Positions 34,142 through 43,549 of a DNA stretch of 64,000 bases are shown here, piece by piece. The DNA lies in assembly GCA_030142905.1 (NCBI GenBank), contig JASJOG010000252.1, positions 124,501 through 188,500 on the forward strand. Direction: 5' to 3'. The stretch's first letter is position 1. Every line of letters starts with the position of its first letter. Position numbers and translations under genes: made by a program. The notes beneath the pieces were generated by a model that had not been told where the DNA came from, made no database searches, and saw only the letters and a list, made by a program, of their open reading frames with translations. Source of the stretch: Heliopora coerulea. Lineage: Eukaryota; Cnidaria; Anthozoa; Scleralcyonacea; Helioporidae.

Positions 34142-34269
34142 ATGGCTAGTGTAGTAGCATCGATGGCACAGTGTTTGCTGGTCAAGCATTCGCTGGTAGT
34201 GGTTATCTTTTCAAAATATTTGATAAAAATAATGAAGTTGAAATAAAAAGACATAATAAAGCTCTATAA
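34142..34269 (+). pseudogene. short frameshifted ORF
   Basis: It starts MASVVASMAQ after TATATATAGAATA. Coding character moves to another frame (VFAGQAFAGSGYLFKIFDK...HNKAL), indicating a single-base indel. Unknown small membrane protein. Confidence 0.35.
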
Positions 34270-34302
34270 TATTCTATATATTATAGTATATAGAAAACTT
34301 TT

Positions 34303-37300
34303 ATGTCAAGTAAGATAGACTTTATAAGACAGATTGCCGATCTTCAATCTCAACTTAAAGCTGAAATATCTAAAACCATCGCAAAACGGACAGGACTCAA
34401 AAGGAAGGTCGTTAAAAGGATTCCTGCCAAAAGACCTAAAGTGATCAGTGTGGTCAAGAAACCCATCAAAAAACCAATCGCAAAATGAACAGGTCTTAAA
34501 AGAAAGGTCATCAACAAACCCAAAATACATGAAGACCCTATAATAGAGAAAAAAGTAGATGATAAGTTATGGTCTCAATCACGAAAAGCGTTAAAAAATT
34601 ACACAAAATCATTCGAAATCGCAATCATCAATAAAAATGACCCATTAATACAACTAAATAGCACTATGTATATTGTTGAACACATTTTAAATAAACAACT
34701 GGATGAAATGAAAGGAATAGAACACATTGAAACATTAAAAGTAACATTCAAAAAGACCATCGTCAGCAATGAGTCTAAAACATCAAAAACAGCCTATTTC
34801 AACAGTAAAACAAAAACAATAATAAGCAAAAATAAAATAAATGAAAGTTTAAACATCGAAACAAGAGATATTAAATATAATTGATGTTTGGTTATCAGAC
34901 GTTTCTGGATGGACCGTTGAATCAGTTGATAAGCATTATATAAACATCGTAAAATACAAGCCTTTAAATGGATCATCATATATTAAACTACCACCAGAGC
35001 TAAGAAACCCTGTCAAAGGATTGATTAACCTTAAGAATAATGATAATGAATGCTTTAGATGGTGCCATATTTGGTATTTTAACCTACAAGAAAAAAATCC
35101 TCAGAGGGTCAAAAAATGTGACAAAGAATACATCAAAAATTTGGATTACACGAATGTCAGCTTTCCGGTGGCACAAAAAGATTACCAAAAAAATAGGGAA
35201 AATGAATAATATCAATATCAACGTGTTTAGATATGAAAAACGAGAACCATATCCAGCTCACATATCAAAAGAGAAATTTGATATTTTAAATCTACTGTTA
35301 ATCACAAATGGAGAAAAACAACACTATGTACTAATCAAAGACTTCAATAAGTTCATGTACAACCAAACAAAACACAAATGTAGAAAGCATTTTTGCATGT
35401 ACTGTTTGCAGTGTTTCATCTCTGAAGACGTCCTAAATAATCACAAAGAAAACTGCATCACAATCAATGGTGCACAGTCTATAAAAATGCCTAATGCTGG
35501 CGATATGGTATATTTCAAAAACTACCACAAATAACTAGCAGCTCCATTCGTAATCTATGCTGATTTTGAGGCTATCACAGAAAAAGTACATGGATGTCAA
35601 CCAAATAATGATAAATCGTACACTGAATCATATCAAAAGCATAAAGACTGTGGTTATGGCTATAAGGTTGTCTGTCGTTATGATGATGAATATAGTAAAC
35701 CAATTCAGATATATTGAGAGAACGCTGTTTATAAATTCATGGAAAAAATGTTAAAGTTGAATGGTGTAAAAAAATGAAAAACAAACATTTCAATAAAGAT
35801 ATGATATTAACAAAAGATGATGAGCAAAATTTCAAGAACGCTGATAAATGCCATATTTGTAATAAAAAAATACTCCGAAAAATATATTCGTGTAAGAGAT
35901 CATTGCCATATAACTGGAAATATAGAGGATCGGCTCATCAAGACTGTAATATTAATTATAGGTTGACTGATAAAATACCTGTTATTTTCCACAATTTGAG
36001 AGGATATGATAGTCACTTTATAATGCAGACGATTGGTGAAATAGCTAATAACCATACATATAAGAATAAAAAAGGTGAAGATAAACAGATGGATATCAAT
36101 GTCATTCCAAATAATATGGAAAAATACATGGTTTTCATGCTTGGAAAGCATTTGGTTTTTATCGATAGTTTCCAGTTCACGAGTTCAAGCCTAGACAAAT
36201 TAGTAAGCAATCTACCAGATGATGCTTTCAAATACACTTCTGAAATCAAAGATGCTGAAAAACTAAATCTTATGAAACAAAAAGTTGTATACCCTTATGA
36301 CTACATGGATTCATTCAATAGGTTCAGTGAAACAAAATTACCAACTAAAGATGACTTCTACAGCATATTAAACGATGAACATATATCTGATAAGCAATAT
36401 GTGTATGCAAACAAAGTATGGAATACTTTTAAATTAAAGAATATGGGAGAATACCATGACTTATATCTAAAGTCAGACATTCTTTTATTAGCCGATGTAT
36501 TCGAAAACTTTAGACTTGCATGCAATATTATAAACTAGACCCATGTCATTATTTCACAAGTCCTGGATTATCTTGGGATGCAATGTTAAAAATGACCGAC
36601 ATTAAACTAGAACTAATGACAGACATAGATATGTTTCAGTTCATTGAAAAGGGTATGCGTGGTGGAGTATCTTATATCGCCAATCGTTATGGTAAGGGAA
36701 ATAATATGTGAAAAATTACGATAAGGCGCCCTCAAAGTACATCATGTATTTAGATGCTAATAACCTTTATGGATGGGCGAAGTCTCAATATTTACCTTCT
36801 GGTGGTTTCAGATGGGTCACAGAAAAAGAAATAAACTTAGACATGGCTAATTACAAAGAGGATAGTAAAAATGGTGTGATATTAGAAGTTGATCTGGAAT
36901 ACCCACAAGAATTACATGACCTTCATGACTACCCATTATCACCAGAAAAAATGTGACAAAAGAAACGTTATCATCAAATTCTGAATCAATAAGAGAAAAA
37001 TATAATATCAACATCGGTCAAGTACATAAATTAATTCCAACCCTAAACAATAAAGAAAAGTTTGTTCTCCATTATAGAAACTTACAACTATACATCGATT
37101 TAGGATTGAAAGTAACGAAAGTACATAGAGCGTTAGAATTCAATCAATCCCCTTGGTTAAAGCAGTACATAGACTTCGACACTCAGATAAGAACTAAAGC
37201 CAAAAACTCATTCGAAAGACTTCTTCAAACTAATAACTCCGTGTTTGGTAAAACTATGGAAAACCTTCGAAAAAGAGCAGATGTCAGACTTGTAACTGAT

Positions 37301-38205
37301 GAGGAAAAACTGATGAAATTAACATCAAAACCAACCTTCGTTACTAGTAAAATCTTTAATGAAAAACTGGTGGCTGTTCATAAGATAAAAGAAACTCTAA
37401 CTCTAAAGAGGCCGGCATATGTAGGTATGTGTATCTTAGATCTAAGTAAGTCATTAATGCATAATTTTCATTATAACTACATCAAGCAAAAGTATGGTAC
37501 CAAAGCAAAACTATTATTCAGACACAGATTCATTGACTTATGAAATCAAAGCTGAAAATGGTTTGATGTTTGAGAAACGCGAGAACTTGGATATATTAAG
37601 GTAAATGAACGATCTTCAAGCTCCATGCTCAGAAAATGATTTCTGAGCCCCAGACGGAGATGGAACCCGCAACCTTCTGATGACCGGTCATCATCAGGTT
37701 GCGGGTTCGATCCCCGTCTGGGGCTCAGAAATCATTTTCTGAGCATGGAGCTTGAAGATCGTTCAGCCACCTTAAAGCTGAAAATGTTTACCAAGATTTT
37801 TGGAATGACAAGGATAAATTTGATAATAGTGATTATCCAGAAAACTCCTCTTATTTTGATAAAACAAATAAAAAAAGTCATCGGAAAGTTGAAGCATCAG
37901 GAAGATGAAGCATCAGGAATCCCAATTAATGAGTTTATAGGTTTGACGAGTAAGATGTACTTATACATAAGACACTAATGAATGTGGTAAAACAGCGAAA
38001 GGCATAAAAAAGAATGTCATAAAGAAAGATATTGAACATGATAAAGATGTTCTATTCAACAGAAAACAAATGTATCATATAATGAAAACACTCAGATCAA
38101 TTAGGAAGTTATGAGATAAAATCTCACTCAGCTCTTTTGATGACAAACGTTATCTACATGACAATGGGATGGACAGTCATGCTTATGGTCACAAAATTTA
38201 ATTCA
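34303..38205 (+). pseudogene. protein-primed-type family B DNA polymerase, broken and interrupted by a retroposon
   Basis: Blocks of one polymerase lie in order. A lysine-rich N-terminus is at 34303-34884 (TGA at 34486). A conserved pre-exonuclease region is at 34884-35210. A Cys/His cluster (CRKHFCMYCLQCF) is near 35380-35456. The exonuclease I site YADFEAI is near 35560. An HNH/endonuclease VII-like CHICNK and YRGSAHQDCNINYRL pair lies at 35850-35965, and exonuclease II FHNLRGYDSHF at about 35990. Motif A, MYLDANNLYG, is near 36744. Motif B, NNSVFGKTMENLRKR, is near 37233. Motif C, DTDS, is near 37523. The C-terminal KRYLHDNG is near 38145. Stops at about 35532, 36538, 36706 and 36954 and several indels break it, and the retroposon at 37561-37773 splits it after motif C. 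All catalytic motifs remain readable in pieces. Such enzymes replicate linear DNA from a protein primer. Confidence 0.85.
37561..37773. mobile_element. tRNA-derived foldback retroposon with 13-bp target duplication
   Basis: A 213-bp insertion splits the polymerase pseudogene. AAAGCTGAAAATG occurs at 37548-37560 and again at 37774-37786, an exact 13-bp target duplication. Positions 37600-37773 form a long palindrome. Each arm carries a tRNA-like 3' half, including GGTTCGATCCCCGTCTGGGG, the B-box and acceptor stem of a tRNA. The two halves meet head to head at GACCGGTC. The long, exact duplication points to retroposition by LINE machinery. Confidence 0.85.
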
Positions 38206-38244
38206 TTATGGTTTAACTTCATGGGGGTACCAGTGCATTATTAA

Positions 38245-38357
38245 ACAAACTTTGGAAAAATCAGAATGAGCCTAATCTCTAACTCCACCTAAAAATGAGG
38301 TGATTAAAGAGACTTAGAGATTAGGCCATTTAGTTTCTCGGAAGGTTTTCCAAAACT
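38245..38357. repeat. nested hairpin near the right end of the virus-like element
   Basis: GCCTAATCTCTAA is mirrored by TTAGAGATTAGGC. An inner CACCT/AGGTG pair and an outer ACTTTGGAAAA/TTTTCCAAAACTT-like pair extend the fold. It lies just beyond the polymerase end and might be a terminator, a replication structure or a small foldback element. Confidence 0.55.
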
Positions 38358-38459
38358 TGATGAAAACCAGATCGTAGGTAAATTTCTTGAGCCGTAAGTG
38401 TGTTTCCAAAGTCTGTGTAAAAAGTGTGCTGGTGTCCCCATGTTCTATACTATTAATAC

Positions 38460-38760
38460 TGGACAAGAAATTTGAATTTTATGAATTGTCGTCAGGGGAA
38501 GTTGCGTATTGAAAGACTCGAGAGTTAAAGTGATCCGGAATGAATTAAAACTTTGATTGAAATAAACCACCGTTTGAAATACGAGACCCTATAGTAAGTG
38601 AACTAAAAAGGTGTCGATACGAAATGACAAATTTGAATTTTATCATTGACGAAAATCACTGTTGGAACAACGAAAGACCTTACCCGATTGTACTGGACAA
38701 CATGAATTTTGTCATAGAAAGAAATCAGAAATTGAAATGCTAGGTACCTTCCCGAGACTG
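38460..38760. repeat. right block of degenerate TTGAATTTTATC repeats
   Basis: Units begin near 38470, 38632 and 38703 with TTGAATTTTATG, TTGAATTTTATC and TGAATTTTGTC. The first continues GCGTATTGAAAGAC, matching the unit at 28220 on the other side of the element in the same orientation. Confidence 0.6.
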
Positions 38761-39555
38761 ATTACGCGAGAAACGTCAGACCAGTCTTGGATCTCCAAGA
38801 AGTCCCTTTGGATTCTCGCAATTACACAGCAAAAATTTCAACCAGGGGCTTGCCGTTGTATTTTCAGTTTGGTCTGTCAGCATGATTGGAGTTCGCATGA
38901 CAAGAGTTTACCCTGATATCAGTGAAGGCGTGGCCAAGACTTGTTTCCGCGAGAGTCCGTAATTAGCTTGTGTAATCTAATTACCCACTTCGTTTTGACT
39001 GGTTTCCAGTCCACATGTACTTGTCAGGTTATGACGTGTTATTTTAACAAAGGGCGTTTCAAAAAGTGGGGGTGATGGTTGCAGGCGGTCTTTCAACGCT
39101 TTGCCCCTTCTCCACCCAGAGCGCCTCCTTTGCGGGCTAGTGGTGTGTTTGCAGCAACGAACCCCTGCATTTTATCAAATGAGTCTTCGATCTGAAAACA
39201 TTCCGGCCAGACCGTCCAAATCAGTGCAAAACTAATTTTTTTTGGCCTAAACCTTCATATATTGAGCTTATTTCGAAAGTTTGAGGTTGGCCGACAAACC
39301 GTCAAAAACCATAGCTCAAACTCTTACTTCAGAGCGAAAGTTTACGACTTGAGCTTAACGTCAGTTGCAATCAATCTACACGACCGTGAGCTTTATTCAA
39401 TACTAAAGAGGAAAATAGATACACAATACGTACACATGCCTGCTGACAATTAAATTGCAAGTAAACGGAAGATTTGATTGGAGAGATTGAAGTTGCGCCG
39501 ATACAAACAGGTAGATCCTTGATGATAACGGATTCTAAGCAGCAATGGGTGGTTT
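38761..39555. other. intergenic, nothing defined
   Basis: No recognisable gene or repeat. A few short ORFs lack coding character. Confidence 0.4.
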
Positions 39556-39984
39556 CTAAGCGCGAGGACGGTTTCTTGAGTTGTTTAGGTGATTAAAGAC
39601 GAGGCGATTTTTGAGAACGCAAGATATCGTTCCAACGGCGTATGGTTCAAAATTTATGAATTGGCGGTTGCAAATCAATTTTGTAGCGGCGCCTTGTTGC
39701 GTAATAAAATGTCGTGTTGAGGGATCACAAGAACGTTGATATTTGCCCTGTACTATTATGTCAACGTCGTAGCCAGGGACTGTTGTTGGGGAAACAAATG
39801 ACGCTGGTAAAGGCTGAATGATTGCCGCATTACCGGTAACCTGAAGCACGAAACATTTCAATGTGGACCGCACGTAACAGAATCCGACCAAACTGTCGGA
39901 CGTTGCAACCACGACGGCTACGATAAAAACAAGAGGAAAAACAATGTAACACTGTGGGCAACTTCTCTCGAATAAAACTTTCAA
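39556..39984 (-). CDS. possible secreted or type II membrane protein, unknown
   Basis: A 142-residue ORF starts MKVLFERSCPQCYIVFPLVF. A hydrophobic stretch at residues of about 13-27 (IVFPLVFIVAVVVATS) could be a signal peptide or anchor. The rest has several cysteines (FCYVR, LKCFV, RSCDPS, LICNRQ, ISCVL), as in extracellular proteins. No family is recognised. The local base composition is more GC-rich than most of the window. It may be a single-exon gene or a first exon. A chance ORF is not excluded. Confidence 0.4.
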   Translation of the reverse strand: MKVLFERSCPQCYIVFPLVFIVAVVVATSDSLVGFCYVRSTLKCFVLQVTGNAAIIQPLPASFVSPTTVPGYDVDIIVQGKYQRSCDPSTRHFITQQGAATKLICNRQFINFEPYAVGTISCVLKNRLVFNHLNNSRNRPRA

Positions 39985-40539
39985 ACTCGCTCGCGACCTT
40001 TCATCGCATGACTAAACAGAATGGCGGCTATTTCGCAAAGCTTCAGCCACCACCCTACAAACCCTCAGAGTACTTGCATTCTCTGCTGACCAAAATGTCA
40101 GCAGACACAAAGATACGTCACGGTGCCAAACCCCAGGCAGCTAACGTGAGCTTACATGGCGGCGAAGACGGGTCAGACAGGCAAGCTGACGGCCGAGCCA
40201 TCTAGCTTGAAAATCAGGAACAGCCGCCCTTAATACGGCCCACCCTACTGAGACGAAGTCGAATACACCGATGTCGCGCGAAAATATCCACCAAGTTTGC
40301 CATTTAACCCGCCCCCGCGAGGTGGTTATAGCGCCACCAATCCGCTTTTCGGTAGTCGAGTTTAGTAAGAACGGGGGGAACCACGTGAAGGTATCGACTT
40401 CCCTGGGACTACTCCTGGCACACTTGGGCTTTTTAAGCCGGCCAGTAGACCTCCTGCCACAGGAGCGGTACACAACCTGTTCGTCCCTTCTCCCCCCAAA
40501 AACGTGTGCATTTTTTACGTGAACGCACAAACACGTGTA

Positions 40540-40835
40540 TACGTATACCTACCTAACTGCCTGACCTGCCTACCTGGCATTCTATCAAACTACAATCTAC
40601 AAATATATACATCCACATATACATAAATACATATCGGTATATATCTACATATATCTATATATATATCAAGATTTATACATATATATCCCCTATATATATA
40701 TATATATCTATATCTATATATAAATCTATATATATCAATATATCTCTATGTATATATATATATACATCTGCATATATCTGAATATATCTACATGTATATC
40801 TACGTATATATGTATTTACCTCTATATAACAGTAC
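40540..40835. repeat. TATA/CTATATA microsatellite block
   Basis: TATATATC, TACATATA and CTACATATATC units fill about 300 bp, preceded by a CCTACCTAACTGCC-type imperfect repeat at 40545-40575. ORFs across it are artefacts. Confidence 0.9.
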
Positions 40836-41050
40836 ACCACGTACCTGTTTTTCGTTCCACACCAGTTTGTGTATAAGGCATCTATCTGGCGATTGTGACT
40901 CCTCTTGTTTCTCGCGATTATGGCCAGGGCACTTAGGGTCAAGCCTAATGGGACGCGCGAGCGATCTAGGGTGCGTGTCTGATACTTTCGAAGGCGAAAG
41001 CAAGGATGCCGTGTTATAGCGAAGAGCGCAGAAGAAGAGGCAGGACACAT

Positions 41051-41128
41051 TGTACTGCCAGCAAGCCTTTATGGCTTGCCGCAGTACAGCGTGCTGTCAA
41101 GCAAACCTTCCTGGTTTGATGACAGCAC
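41051..41128. ncRNA. tandem double hairpin with matched architecture
   Basis: Hairpin 1 (41051-41088) pairs TGTACTGC with GCAGTACA, has a 2x1 internal loop, then pairs GCAAGCC with GGCTTGC around the loop TTTAT. Hairpin 2 (41091-41128) pairs GTGCTGTCA with TGACAGCAC, has a 2x1 internal loop, then pairs CAAACC with GGTTTG around the loop TTCCT. The two are related copies whose differences keep pairing (G-C to A-T in both stems). This looks like selection on RNA or DNA structure, or two recently diverged foldback units. Strand and function are unknown. Confidence 0.5.
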
Positions 41129-41605
41129 TATTTACACCTTTTTATTTAGAACTAGCTTATTTGTAAAAATATTTAGTGAATACTGTTCGAATTCCGCCCT
41201 CTTGAGGTGATGGCCTTCATTCTTGAGAAACAGCCTTTAAATAAATGAGATATTTGCAATTAAAACGTAGCTTATTGCTAGTTAGCATTCATTAAAGGGG
41301 CGCTTATTTGAATATTCTCAGTACCTTGTTCCTTGTTTCGACATCGGTTGCATCCTGTTTTTACTTCTTTTCATGTAGTCAAATTCCTTCAGCTTTTCTA
41401 AACAGAAGTACATAAAGACAAGATATACTCAGCAAATGCTGACTGTTTGCCTGTAAACGGGAATTCCTATTTTTGGTCAAATGAGGAGTAAATTGGCAAC
41501 TCGAGAACAGAAATTCAACCTTCTTGCTTAATGCTGAAATTTAAAGCTAATTTATTCAAAATCCCCCGTACCTTCTTTGTGATTCAAACTGTGGTACTGA
41601 CTTTA

Positions 41606-42054
41606 CCTAGGAACAAGCCCCTTCAGGCACTGTGTCTATAATATTTTGAAATGTTTAAGATAGGAGATTAAAAGATACGGTAACCCACCCGGGATTGCTA
41701 CCCGTTTTTGAGAACACCCTGGAATAGAGAGAGGAGCAAGACAAGTTGACCGTATTAACAATACATGGTGCTTATCCTGAAAGAGTTCCAATCACAAGCT
41801 AATAAAAAACCTGTAATATGAGAAGAACTGACTATGCACAGTTTAATATTTTTACCTGTTCCTGGCGCTCGATGAAGAGAAGCGTCTTTGGTTACCACCG
41901 AGAAGACATGGACCTGTTCCTCATATTGATTCGACAACTTAATCTTTACACCACCAGCCTTTTTTGTTTCAAATACTTTAAATTGCCATCTTTCACATTC
42001 TGTGTTTACTGTAACCATATATTTTGGTGTAGTTATACGCCTTCTCCGTTCCTA
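41606..42054 (-). CDS. two exons of an unknown gene, the best preserved copy of a duplicated segment
   Basis: On the minus strand, an acceptor (TTTTTGTTTAG) opens an exon at 42054 that ends before GTAAAAATA near 41858. It reads ERRRRITTPKYMVTVNTEC, then ERWQFKVFETKKAGGVKIKL, and ends near SLHRAPGT. A second short exon, about 41634-41606, reads DTVPEGACS and then TAG in phase, just before a GTAAAG donor-like sequence. Related segments at 43550-45765 and 50870-53570 have the matching codon as AAG. I do not recognise the protein. The frame is intact here while other copies are degraded, so this may be the live gene or its C-terminus. Confidence 0.4.
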
Positions 42055-42910
42055 AACAAAAAGTATGAAAATACTCTCAAGAATGAATTAACGACTACAA
42101 ACATTTTTGCAAGCAATTGCGGTCTCCAGTTTTCAGGCCACCCGACAAAGGGGGGCCAGGGGGGCATGGCCCCACCACTTTTTTCCAAGTAATGATTTTT
42201 TACTTTAAACTAACTAATGACTTTTTATTTAAAGTTTTCACTTGAGTGAGTCATGTCAATTCGTAATGTGATGTTCATGTAACAAACATATTGAAGACAT
42301 TGTATTGCTTTCTGGTTGAAAATAGAATAAAAATAAGCTCTATTTGTCTACTTTTTCCAACAAGATATTTATCAAGCGATTATACATAAAGTGATTCGTA
42401 AAAAGATTTTATCACTGAAGACATAGTCATAAGAAACGGAAAGATAGTCTGGAAACACGGGCCGTAAAATGAAGTTTCGTCGGAGTATCTTGAAATTCCA
42501 GGGGTGGCCCGAGTGAGAGTAAAACGAATTTATCGGTAAATCGGACGATAGACTGGGAAGTTTACTCCAGAAGATTTTGTCTGATGAATCATAGCTATTT
42601 ATTTACTTCATATGTATCTTTTGTTTTATTTGTACATTGTTTTCTCTGATTAAGAGCAAGTTTCTTTGGATTAAACTCGTTTTTTGAAAAGTAATTTCTG
42701 CAAGTGTTAAACTAAATGAACAAACTAAGGTATTTACATCGGAAACGTATCTGAAAAGTTTTTCAAAAGGTACCCCAAAGTTTGGCCCCTCCACTTTAAA
42801 ATTCGTGTCGGGAGCCCTGGTTTTCTGTCTAAATTATTAATTTATAATGTATACGGTGATACAGATTCAAAAAAATGTGTTCACTGACATGAACAAGCTA
42901 AACGTAATAA

Positions 42911-43418
42911 TATTATAAAGTGTGGTAAATATATGTTTTATATGTATGCTCTCAAGCTATTCTAATCAGAAAAACTTTCCGAGTCCCTGACGGGAATCGA
43001 ACCCGTAATCTCCTGATCGCCGGTGAGATGTTCTTACCATTCAGCTACATGAACTGAGATGGTGGGGGAAGGTTACATTCATGTACTAGTTCGTCTTGAT
43101 GGTAGACATACGTTTTGCCAGTCTGCAAGTCACGACATGTCGCCTATTTACAGCTAAGCAATGATATTAGTAAATTTGGTAGCTTGGTAAACATACGATG
43201 TTTTACAAGTATGCTCTCAAGCTATTCTACTCAGAAAAACTGCCCACCATTAATACGAACCAGTACATGAATGTAACCTTCGCTCACCATCTGAGTCCAT
43301 ATAGCTCAATGGTGAGAGCATCTCATTGGCGATCAGAAGGTTACAGCTTCGATTCCCGTCAGGGACTCAGAAAGTTTTTCTGAGTAGAATAGCTTGAGAG
43401 CATTCGTATAAAACATCA
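42911..43418. mobile_element. head-to-head tRNA-derived retroposon with 12-bp target duplication
   Basis: TAAACGTAATAA occurs at 42899-42910 and 43419-43430. Between them, arms of about 160 bp (about 42936-43096 and 43256-43416) are complementary. Each holds a full-length tRNA-like sequence. The right arm on plus reads GAGTCCATATAGCTCAATGG (A-box) through TTCGATTCCCGTCAGGGACT (B-box and acceptor). The left arm has the same on minus with GGTTCGATTCC intact. A third copy of the non-tRNA end (TATGCTCTCAAGCTATTCTA) sits inside near 43206. These are tRNA-like retroposon parts, not a working tRNA gene, because the anticodon arm and acceptor pairing are imperfect. Confidence 0.8.
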
Positions 43419-43549
43419 TAAACGTAATAAGATAATATTAAAAACTAATAATGAAAAAACGCTGAGAAACTAGCGTTAATTTCATCACTTCATACTAAAC
43501 ATGCACATTATGTCGCAACAGAAAAAAAATTTAACGATGTCACTTTCAG

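Larger units (their letters stand above)
28336..38210. mobile_element. decayed virus-like element with protein-primed-type DNA polymerase B
   Basis: About 9.8 kb of closely packed short ORFs with almost no spacers, unlike the surrounding intron-rich DNA. Minus-strand genes occupy 28336-29473 and plus-strand genes 29498-38210, diverging from an AT palindrome. Recognisable content is a family B DNA polymerase of the group used by Polinton, adintovirus and related elements, a BRO-N plus VRR-NUC-like protein, and a lectin-like protein. Several small transmembrane and lysine-rich proteins are also present. I see no integrase, packaging ATPase, protease or recognisable capsid protein. Nearly every large ORF is interrupted, so the copy is inert. 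No terminal inverted repeat was found. Related repeats flank it on both sides in direct orientation. Family placement below this level is open. Confidence 0.8.

Noticed and set aside
37640..37735. tRNA genes on both strands in the polymerase element
   Set aside because: Only the 3' halves look tRNA-like and they are mirror copies within one insertion.
28336..38210. Assignment as a standard Polinton/Maverick
   Set aside because: The polymerase type fits loosely, but integrase, ATPase, protease, capsid and terminal inverted repeats were not found, so I leave the family open.
40141..40530. 129-residue arginine-rich ORF on minus and its plus-strand mirror
   Set aside because: Both strands are open because the region is GC-rich with few stops. 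Composition and lack of any motif argue against coding.
43290..43372. A functional tRNA gene
   Set aside because: A-box and B-box are present, but the acceptor and anticodon stems are imperfect, and the sequence is one arm of a foldback with target duplications, so I treat it as tRNA-derived retroposon.
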